NCBI GenBank assembly: GCA_944350065.1 | Contig: CALVOD010000031.1 | Location: forward strand, 1-12,167 | Reading direction: 5' to 3' | DNA: 12,167 nt | DNA from: an uncultured Clostridia bacterium | GTDB lineage: Bacteria; Bacillota; Clostridia; Christensenellales; DTU072 | Shown here: in pieces, positions 6,411 to 12,167 of the stretch | Numbering within the stretch: position 1 is the first letter of the stretch | Layout of the letters: each line of letters starts with the position of its first letter | Program-made: the position numbers and the translations under genes | Notes under the pieces: generated by a model | Told to the model about the DNA's origin: nothing | Databases searched by the model: none | Seen by the model: the letters and a program-made list of their open reading frames with translations, nothing else

Positions 6411-7418
6411 ATGGCAGAAGGCACTACTTGGACAACTTACGATGCCAATAAAATGGCGTCAAAAGAAATATACGGCAAAGTTCTCGCCGAGCTCGGCGAA
6501 AAGAACGACAAAATCGTAGGCGTAACCGCCGACCTCGCGAAATCCACCAATATAGGAAATTTCGGCGACAAATTCCCGGACAGAATATTCAACGTCGGTA
6601 TAGCCGAGCAGAATTTGTTCGGAGTGGCGGCGGGACTTGCGAAAACGGGACTTATCCCCTTCGCGTCCACGTTCGCGATTTTCGCGTGTCTCCGCGGCGG
6701 CGAGCAGGTACGCACGGACATAGCGTATCAAAATCTTCCCGTTAAGATTATCGCCACTCACGGCGGATTGAGTTTCGGCACGGCGGGCACCACCCACCAC
6801 TGCACCGAAGACTACGCGATTATGAGAGCGATACCGAACATGACGGTCGTTATCCCCGCCGACGGCTTCGAAACAGCCAAAGCGGTACGCGCCTGCATAG
6901 ACATCCCCGGACCCTTCTATATGCGCGTCGGCAGAGGCTTCGAACCCCCGATGCACGACAACGAAGACTTCGAATTCACCGTCGGTAAAGCCATAACAAT
7001 ACACGAAGGTTCCGATCTTACGATAATCACCTGCGGCACCCCCACCCTTCAGGCTCGCGAAGCGGCCAAAGACCTCGAAGCAGAAGGCATCAGCGTGCGC
7101 GTATTGAACATGCACACCCTCAAGCCCATCGACAAGGACGCCATCATGCAGGCGGTCATGGATACTCGCAGGATCCTCACTGTGGAGGAGCACAACGTTA
7201 TAGGCGGACTGGGCGACGCGGTCGCGGCGGTCATAGCGGAATCGGGCAAAGGCTGCGCGTTCACCAAACTCGGCATCAACGACGAATTCAGCGTGATCGG
7301 ATATCCCGAAGATCTCTACGCGAGATACAAACTCGACGCCACCGGAATAGCGGAAACGGTTAAGGAGCTGCTTGGCAAGGAAATCGAAGCTGACGAAGAC
7401 TGGACGGACGAAGATTAA
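6411..7418 (+). CDS. Transketolase, C-terminal subunit
   Basis: A 335-residue protein matching the Pyr half plus C-terminal domain of transketolase. FNVGIAEQNLFGVAAG (60-75) carries the conserved Glu66 that activates thiamine diphosphate. The segment GTAGTTHHCTEDYAIMRAIPN (starting at 123) holds substrate-contacting His and Arg residues. A C-terminal transketolase domain runs from about 200 to 320 (LTIITCGTPTLQAREAAKDL and following). The tail is acidic (EADEDWTDED). It starts 13 bases after the N-terminal subunit, with AAGGAGG overlapping that gene's stop, so the two subunits are probably made in matched amounts and assemble into one enzyme. Confidence 0.94.
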   Translation: MAEGTTWTTYDANKMASKEIYGKVLAELGEKNDKIVGVTADLAKSTNIGNFGDKFPDRIFNVGIAEQNLFGVAAGLAKTGLIPFASTFAIFACLRGGEQVRTDIAYQNLPVKIIATHGGLSFGTAGTTHHCTEDYAIMRAIPNMTVVIPADGFETAKAVRACIDIPGPFYMRVGRGFEPPMHDNEDFEFTVGKAITIHEGSDLTIITCGTPTLQAREAAKDLEAEGISVRVLNMHTLKPIDKDAIMQAVMDTRRILTVEEHNVIGGLGDAVAAVIAESGKGCAFTKLGINDEFSVIGYPEDLYARYKLDATGIAETVKELLGKEIEADEDWTDED

Positions 7419-7428
7419 GGAGGCAGAC

Positions 7429-8376
7429 ATGAGTAATATCGCTTCAGAAAACGACGTATTGGTAGCGAAGCTATACTTTACCGCGGCTTTCCCCGCGATG
7501 AAGATACCGCTCACCGAAGATCCCGCGCAAGTCAAGAAATTCGCCAAGATAAACGCCGTCGTACAGTTCAAAGCGGCGGACGACGTCAATCCCATCGCCT
7601 GCCATATCGTATTCCTTACGGAGGAGAAAGCGAACGAGCTCACCGAGAAAGCGAAAGCGGAAGCTCAGAATCCCGACGAAGTCAAGGCGGTCCCGCGCTT
7701 CAAAGTCTATCAGGGCGAATACGACGGCAGATACGATTTCTGCCAGTTCGTGAATCTGCAGTTCAAATCCATCAAGAGCCTGCTCGGAGTATTCAAAGGC
7801 AACTCCCCTCTCGAGATGCTCGGCATAGTCGCTCCTCTTCTCAAAAACATCACGAAGAAAGCGACGCTTCCCTTCCTCTTCCTGATGCTTTCGCTCACGA
7901 AGATGATGCCCGACAACAATCCGTCGATAGACGATCCGTGGGAGCAGTATCTCAAGGTAAAAATGTCTCTCTACATGATAACGACGGCAATGTCGAGCGC
8001 CACCAAACTCGGCTGGCAACCGCTCGTAAGCTGGACTGCGAAGCAGACGGACAGGATCTATCAATTCAAAGTAGGCGCCACCTACGACAGCAACGGCAAA
8101 GAAATATATCCCCCCATCGCGGCGTATCTCAGAGTCAAAGCCGGTAAGACGAAAGCGGGCAGAGGCGAATACACCCGTAAACGCCCCTTCGTGCTGTTCG
8201 ACTTCCCCAATCCCGACGGCTGTCTTGCGGTATTGAGCGGCAGATACGAATTCGTCGAAGCCGCGACGAAAGGCTGCATAACGGTAGTCGGCTCGGGCGA
8301 CTCCTACGCCGTACAGTTCAACAATATGATGACGCAGCTTCAAAACATGTTGATACCTTCCAAATTCCTGAACTGA
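7429..8376 (+). CDS. Unknown protein, possible SCP-2-like lipid-binding domain
   Basis: A 315-residue protein I do not recognise with confidence. It starts 10 bases after the transketolase C-subunit stop, with AAGGAGG at 7417-7423. A TTG at 7372 is in frame but would overlap the upstream gene and lacks a site. No signal peptide is seen. A moderately hydrophobic stretch at about 128-160 (MLGIVAPLLKNI, TLPFLFLMLSL) may be buried helix. Residues about 205-312 show a strand pattern, then FVLFDFPNPDGCLAVLSGRYEF and a helix ending NNMMTQLQNMLIP. This resembles the end of SCP-2 sterol-carrier domains: a strand ending in a buried acidic stretch, a short helix with a Gly, then a final helix. The N-terminal part (about 42-125) has a similar order of strands and helix, so a diverged tandem repeat is possible. 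Known here: length and operon position. Inferred: the SCP-2 link and any role. Confidence 0.8.
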   Translation: MSNIASENDVLVAKLYFTAAFPAMKIPLTEDPAQVKKFAKINAVVQFKAADDVNPIACHIVFLTEEKANELTEKAKAEAQNPDEVKAVPRFKVYQGEYDGRYDFCQFVNLQFKSIKSLLGVFKGNSPLEMLGIVAPLLKNITKKATLPFLFLMLSLTKMMPDNNPSIDDPWEQYLKVKMSLYMITTAMSSATKLGWQPLVSWTAKQTDRIYQFKVGATYDSNGKEIYPPIAAYLRVKAGKTKAGRGEYTRKRPFVLFDFPNPDGCLAVLSGRYEFVEAATKGCITVVGSGDSYAVQFNNMMTQLQNMLIPSKFLN

Positions 8377-8398
8377 AACTAAACTTACCTTCCTGTGG

Positions 8399-8427
8399 TC
8401 GGCGCTCGCAAGAGCGCCGATTTTTTT
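8399..8427 (+). terminator. Intrinsic terminator of the transketolase operon
   Basis: A perfect 9-bp GC-rich stem (8399-8407 with 8412-8420) with a GCAA loop is followed by seven T (8421-8427). It lies 22 bases after the last stop codon of the operon. Confidence 0.93.
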
Positions 8428-8453
8428 GTTCGGCACACGGTAAACGCGGGCAT

Positions 8454-8486
8454 AAAAAAGGACGCGGCTTATGCGCCGCGTCCTTT
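8454..8486 (-). terminator. Intrinsic terminator of the alpha-mannosidase gene
   Basis: A perfect 12-bp stem (8457-8468 with 8475-8486, 6-base loop) is followed on the minus strand by six T (complement of 8454-8459). It lies about 80 bases past the mannosidase stop. With the plus-strand terminator at 8399-8427 it separates two converging transcription units. Confidence 0.9.
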
Positions 8487-8563
8487 GCCGTTATGTAAAT
8501 ACGGTTAGCTTTTAACTTCTTTCCGTAAGTTTTTTACGCGCGCCTGTCGCGGGCGCTTCGCGT

Positions 8564-11521
8564 TCAGTCCTCTATAAAGAAAGTTCTGATTTCGAAAGGC
8601 TTGAACTCGAGGTCGGTAAGCGTAGCCTCACCCTTTACGTTCTCGAGAAGGTCGGTCTCGTAAACCTTACCCTTGAGCGGAGTGGTTATCGTGGCGGTAC
8701 GTCCGATACCCGAATCTTCGTACGCGCGTACCACGATACCCTTGCCGTTCTCGGCGCGTTTGACCGTTTCAACCACGATATGTGTATCCGAGGATACAAA
8801 ATACGGCGGTATATCTACCGCGTACTCGGTTATGAGCGGTCTGTTGTTATAGATGTATCCCTTGCGCTGTATGTCCGCATCGTTGTAGTCGCCGCCGTGC
8901 GGGCAGAGGGCGTAACAAATGGTATGCATGCCTTTGTCCGCGTCGGGAGCGGGGAACATCGGACTTCTAAGAAGGTTGAGCGAAATAAGTCCTTCCTTGA
9001 CTCTGTAGCCGTACTTGCAGTCGGTGAGCACGCTTATGCCCCTGCCGCCTTCGCTAAGGTCTATCCATTTATGGGCGCATATTTCGAACTGCGCTTTCTC
9101 CACCTTGGTATCGTCTGAGGTGCTGCGTTTGAGGTTGCCGAGCTGAATGTCGCAGGTGACTTGCTTCGAGAATACCGCGGGACGGAAATCCGCGCGCAGC
9201 ATCTTGTGCGTCTCCTGCCAGTCCACCGTCGTCACGAAGTCCACGATGGGTCTGCCCGCCACAAGTATCACCTTCTGACTGATACTGGAGCTTCCGTATT
9301 TATACATATTCTCTCTCACTACCGCCCCGTCGGTTATGGTCGTGTGCGAATCGATGAGTTTGAATTCGGCGGGAGCTTTTTTCGTATATTTGATATCGAT
9401 ATCCCATGCGTTGTAGTGCAGGCGCTTATCTTTATACACGTTGAGCTTGTTCATAAAGCTGCCGCAATATTCCTTGCCGTCGCGCTTATCCACGAGGCTC
9501 TTGATATTGCCGTAGGGGTCGAACGTAACGGAAAACACGTCGGACTCGATGGTATTGCCGCTAGCGGCGAGCGCGCTCTTGCCTTCGGGAACGTAGGGCG
9601 TTATCTCCGCGCTCGAATAAGGAGCCACGTCCACGTTGTACCACTTGTCTTTATACGGCATTATTCCCTTGAATGCGTAAGAGGTTTCGTTGATTGCGGT
9701 AAGGCGCTGCTTGCCGCCCGAAAGGAATTCGAACGCGCCCTGACGCATCTCGTTAAGCTCCTCGAGCATCTTTTCGTAACGCGCCACGCTCTCCGTGTAT
9801 ACGCGCGCTATGGACGAGCCGGGTATTATGTCGTGGAACTGGTACAGAAGCATTTCCTTCCATATCTTGTCGAGCTTCTCTTTGGGATAAGGATAGCCCT
9901 TCGCCTCCGCTACCGCCAATATGAACTCGGTATTATGTAAAGAAAATTCTATCTTCCTGTTATTCAGTTTGTTCTTGCCCTGCGTCGTGTAAGTGCCTTG
10001 GTGCTTCTCGAGATACAGTTCGCCTTTATGGCGCACCATAACGTCTTCCTGCTCCTTGAGCTTGTCGAAAAGATCTATCGCTTTAGCCATTTTAACTTTC
10101 GGAAGCCCCTTCATGCTGCCAGCGCGGCGCACCATTTCGATATGTCCTTCGCTCGGTCCGCCGCCGCCGTCGCCTACGCCGTAAAGCATTCCGATATCCT
10201 TGATCTTGTCGCGCTCGGGGAAATTCTTTATCGCGTTTGAATAGCTCCACGCGCTGCCTTCGCTGTTGTACGTTTCGTCCGGAGGCATGTGCACGATAAC
10301 GCTGCTGTCGTCGATTCCCTCCCATACGAACGCGCGGTGCGGGAATTTATTGTGTTCGTTCCAGCTCAGCTTGATGGTTTCGAAATAATCCATTCCGCAT
10401 TTCTTCAGTATCTGCGGCAGATTCCCGCTGAAACCGAATACGTCGGGCAGCCAGCACATACGCATGTCTTCGCCGAATTTTTCCTTCCAGTATTTCTTAC
10501 CGTACAGGTTCTGCCTTATAAGGCTCTCGCCCGAAGTGACGTTCGTATCGCATTCTACCCACATTCCGCCTTGAAGCTCCAACTGTCCGCTCGCCACCTT
10601 TTCTTTTATCTTTTCGAAAAGCTCGGGGTGACGTTCTTCCATCCATTCGAATTGTTGCGGTTGAGAAGCTCCGAATACGTAGTCGGGATATTTGTCCATA
10701 TTCCATACCTGGTTGGCAAACGTGCGCGCCGCTTTGCGCTTCGTCTCCCTTATCGGCCACAGCCAGGCAAGATCGAGATGCGCGTGTCCTGTCGCATAGA
10801 ACGTGTACGGGCTTTCCGTACCGTTATCCATTTCCTTTTTAAGTATTCCGCGCGCCCCTTCGAGATCGCCCGAGAAATATTTCTTGAGCGCCGCTTTCAC
10901 CGAAGCCGCTATGGAACTCACTTTCCCGTCTCCCTTTTCCGCAACCGATTGCTGGAAAAGCAGCGCCAGCACGTCGTAATACAGCGCCTTGACGTCGTCG
11001 TGCACCACGACTATGTCCGCCTGCTTCAGCTTAGCCTGTTTGCAGGGAAGCGTGGGCAGTTTGTTGTTGCCCGCGTCCATATAAACGTCTATCTCCTCGT
11101 CGCCCGAAGACGACTCAGCCACTTCGTAATAGCGCTTGCCGATATGCGGCTGCGCAAAATCGATGAACGCTCCGATATCGGTTATTCCCTTAACGGGCAC
11201 GCCCGCCTCGTCGTAAATGCAGCCTTCGCCGCCGTCCGAAATAAGAAGCGCAACCTTCTTGCCCTTGGCTTCCGCGGGGACTTTCCCTTTGAATCTGAAC
11301 CAGGCGCAACCGTAGCTTTCATTACTCCACACCTGCCCCACTCTGATAGGTTTGTAGGTAAGCGAGTCCTTCTCCGCAAAAGGTACCGGCTCAGCGCTCC
11401 ACGCGTAAGAAATCTCAAGACCGCCTACCTTGGTATAACACTCCTTACGCAATTTGCGCAAAGAGCCCATTATGCCCATTTTGACGACGAATTTGATGAT
11501 ATTGGGAATATAACTGCTCAT
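8564..11521 (-). CDS. Alpha-mannosidase, glycoside hydrolase family 38
   Basis: A 985-residue enzyme that removes alpha-linked mannose from glycans by a zinc-dependent retaining mechanism. An N-terminal beta-rich region (about 1-230) leads into the GH38 catalytic domain. TGHAHLDLAWLWPIRETKRK (244-263) supplies His248 and Asp250. MCWLPDVFGFSGNLPQIL (355-372) holds Asp360, the likely nucleophile and zinc ligand. LLYQFHDIIPGSSIARVYTE (558-577) holds His563, the fourth ligand. The C-terminal half is the beta-sandwich region usual for the family, and the length is typical. No signal peptide is seen, so it probably acts inside the cell on imported oligosaccharides. The ATG at 11521 was chosen for its AAGGAG site; one at 11542 is weaker. 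The unit is monocistronic, so its regulation is independent of neighbours. Confidence 0.94.
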   Translation of the reverse strand: MSSYIPNIIKFVVKMGIMGSLRKLRKECYTKVGGLEISYAWSAEPVPFAEKDSLTYKPIRVGQVWSNESYGCAWFRFKGKVPAEAKGKKVALLISDGGEGCIYDEAGVPVKGITDIGAFIDFAQPHIGKRYYEVAESSSGDEEIDVYMDAGNNKLPTLPCKQAKLKQADIVVVHDDVKALYYDVLALLFQQSVAEKGDGKVSSIAASVKAALKKYFSGDLEGARGILKKEMDNGTESPYTFYATGHAHLDLAWLWPIRETKRKAARTFANQVWNMDKYPDYVFGASQPQQFEWMEERHPELFEKIKEKVASGQLELQGGMWVECDTNVTSGESLIRQNLYGKKYWKEKFGEDMRMCWLPDVFGFSGNLPQILKKCGMDYFETIKLSWNEHNKFPHRAFVWEGIDDSSVIVHMPPDETYNSEGSAWSYSNAIKNFPERDKIKDIGMLYGVGDGGGGPSEGHIEMVRRAGSMKGLPKVKMAKAIDLFDKLKEQEDVMVRHKGELYLEKHQGTYTTQGKNKLNNRKIEFSLHNTEFILAVAEAKGYPYPKEKLDKIWKEMLLYQFHDIIPGSSIARVYTESVARYEKMLEELNEMRQGAFEFLSGGKQRLTAINETSYAFKGIMPYKDKWYNVDVAPYSSAEITPYVPEGKSALAASGNTIESDVFSVTFDPYGNIKSLVDKRDGKEYCGSFMNKLNVYKDKRLHYNAWDIDIKYTKKAPAEFKLIDSHTTITDGAVVRENMYKYGSSSISQKVILVAGRPIVDFVTTVDWQETHKMLRADFRPAVFSKQVTCDIQLGNLKRSTSDDTKVEKAQFEICAHKWIDLSEGGRGISVLTDCKYGYRVKEGLISLNLLRSPMFPAPDADKGMHTICYALCPHGGDYNDADIQRKGYIYNNRPLITEYAVDIPPYFVSSDTHIVVETVKRAENGKGIVVRAYEDSGIGRTATITTPLKGKVYETDLLENVKGEATLTDLEFKPFEIRTFFIED

Positions 11522-11569
11522 ATCTGCTCCTTCCTGCGGCATACCGCCGTGATAAAGTTCGGTAGAATA

Positions 11570-11598
11570 ATATTACCATAATTCCCCGCTTTTTACAA
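11570..11598 (-). promoter_or_regulatory. Extended -10 promoter of the alpha-mannosidase gene
   Basis: On the minus strand TTGTAA (11593-11598), a 17-bp spacer and TAATAT (11570-11575) preceded by TGG form a plausible extended -10 promoter. Each hexamer matches four of six consensus bases. It lies between the upstream gene's hairpin and the mannosidase start, as expected for a separate unit. Confidence 0.5.
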
Positions 11599-11602
11599 TA
11601 CG

Positions 11603-11635
11603 AAATGCCGAAATACTGACTGTATTTCGGCATTT
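11603..11635 (-). terminator. Probable terminator of the substrate-binding protein gene
   Basis: A perfect 14-bp stem (11603-11616 with 11622-11635, loop TGACT) stands 38 bases after the stop of the right-edge gene. On the minus strand the bases after it (ATTTCGTATTGT) are only moderately T-rich. On the plus strand it is followed by TT and then ACG, with T-rich stem ends, so it may work in both directions. Its position argues for the minus-strand gene. Confidence 0.75.
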
Positions 11636-11672
11636 TTACGTTTGATTATAAGCTCAATCGCGCGCTTTAGGA

Positions 11673-12167
11673 TTATTTGTCGCTTTCGCTATCCTCGCCC
11701 TCGTCGGACTCGGCGGTTTCTTCTTCCGCGCCGTCGTCGTCCGCTTTCGCGACGGGTTTACGTACCACACGGCGCGAACCTTTCTTCTTCGCTACGAGGA
11801 AATAGACGGCTACTCCGATGGCTGCGGCGCCTATAACTCCGAGCACCACCCACAGTATCCAGAGAAGGCTCTGATTGCTGCTCTTCACGTTCTCCCATAT
11901 CGTGACGGCGGCTTCGTTCATATCGCCGAAGTCTTTCATAACGCCGAGCTTTTCGGTCGCTTCGGGGTAACGTATCTCGTCGTCGAAGAATTCTTCCACT
12001 TCGTATTCGTTGTCGATAAGAATGGCGATGGCGTCCGCATCGTTACGGAGTACCTCTTTGTCCACCGCGGAGGTGTAGCCTATAGCCATGGAGTTGCTCA
12101 TCGCTACGTCGGGACGGCAGAGATAATCGAGGAACATATAAGCCGCCGCTTCGTTCTTCGCGGTCTT
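11673..12167 (-). CDS. PotD-like polyamine-binding protein, C-terminal part, membrane-anchored
   Basis: This is the last 164 codons of a longer gene whose start lies beyond the right edge; the frame is open to base 12167. The visible start, KTAKNEAAAYMFLDYLCRPD, followed by a GYTSAVD segment and later RYPEATEKLGVMKDFGDMNE and TIWENVKS, fits the C-terminal end of spermidine/putrescine-type ABC substrate-binding proteins (PotD-like). Then, unlike usual PotD, comes a hydrophobic helix (about LLWILWVVLGVIGAAAIGVA plus VYFLVA), a basic cluster (KKKGSRRVVRKP) and a very acidic tail (DDDGAEEETAESDEGEDSES). Basic residues after the helix put the tail inside the cell. It would normally deliver polyamines to a permease. 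The permease and ATPase genes probably lie further right. The substrate is a guess from family resemblance. Confidence 0.75.
   Translation of the reverse strand, partial: KTAKNEAAAYMFLDYLCRPDVAMSNSMAIGYTSAVDKEVLRNDADAIAILIDNEYEVEEFFDDEIRYPEATEKLGVMKDFGDMNEAAVTIWENVKSSNQSLLWILWVVLGVIGAAAIGVAVYFLVAKKKGSRRVVRKPVAKADDDGAEEETAESDEGEDSESDK

Noticed and set aside
5540..6424. Minus-strand open frame covering almost the whole transketolase N-subunit
   Set aside because: No ribosome binding site and no recognisable domain. The real gene on the plus strand has full catalytic motifs.
7372..7428. 19-codon extension of the third operon gene from a TTG start
   Set aside because: It overlaps the transketolase C-subunit in another frame and has no binding site, whereas the ATG at 7429 has AAGGAGG at good distance.
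6459..7643. Minus-strand frame of about 394 codons opposite the transketolase C-subunit
   Set aside because: It spans the junction of two well-supported plus-strand genes and shows no protein-like domain; a shadow frame.
8523..8560. Small inverted repeats between the mannosidase stop and its terminator
   Set aside because: Stems are only 5 bp, with no T-run after them on the minus strand; the strong terminator further on explains the region.
10289..11581. Plus-strand frame of about 430 codons opposite the mannosidase N-terminal half
   Set aside because: Antisense to conserved catalytic motifs, with no start signals and a biased composition. The mannosidase promoter and upstream hairpin also lie inside it.

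Overview
The window looks like chromosomal DNA of a low- to mid-GC Gram-positive bacterium, most likely a clostridial gut-type Bacillota (perhaps Christensenellales-like). The reasons are strong GGAGG ribosome binding sites, sigma-A promoters with 17-bp spacers, a transketolase split into two genes, an XRE-cupin regulator, a YcxB-like membrane protein, and a lipoprotein with InlB and GLUG repeats. The taxonomic placement is inference from gene content, not from a marker gene. No phage, IS element, CRISPR array or integrase was seen, so this reads as ordinary core/accessory chromosome.

Left edge (1-396): no gene could be supported in 1-177, but three perfect hairpins stand in tandem there. A minus-strand tRNA-Arg(ACG) with encoded CCA follows, with a consensus promoter and a strong intrinsic terminator. 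An inverted copy of its acceptor end lies just past the terminator.

Minus-strand run (397-5388): transcription order is an ATP-grasp (RimK-like) ligase from its own promoter, then a lipoprotein with one InlB-type repeat and about nine GLUG repeats (own promoter), a YcxB-like two-helix membrane protein, an XRE-cupin regulator, and an alpha/beta hydrolase. The last four are spaced by 10, 3 and 54 bases and probably form one operon. No terminator is visible between the ligase and the lipoprotein, nor after the hydrolase.

Plus-strand operon (promoter 5460-5488, genes 5561-8376, terminator 8399-8427): transketolase N-terminal subunit, transketolase C-terminal subunit, and a 315-residue protein of unknown function whose C-terminal half looks like a distant SCP-2 lipid-binding domain. 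The two transketolase subunits together form the pentose phosphate enzyme. The third gene is tightly coupled by spacing and ribosome binding site, and is the most interesting unexplained gene here.

Right part (8454-12167, minus strand): a monocistronic GH38 alpha-mannosidase with its own promoter and terminator, preceded by the 3' end of a spermidine/putrescine-type (PotD-like) substrate-binding protein that carries an unusual C-terminal membrane helix and acidic tail. Its start lies outside the window. All assignments come from reading motifs by eye; no database search was done.
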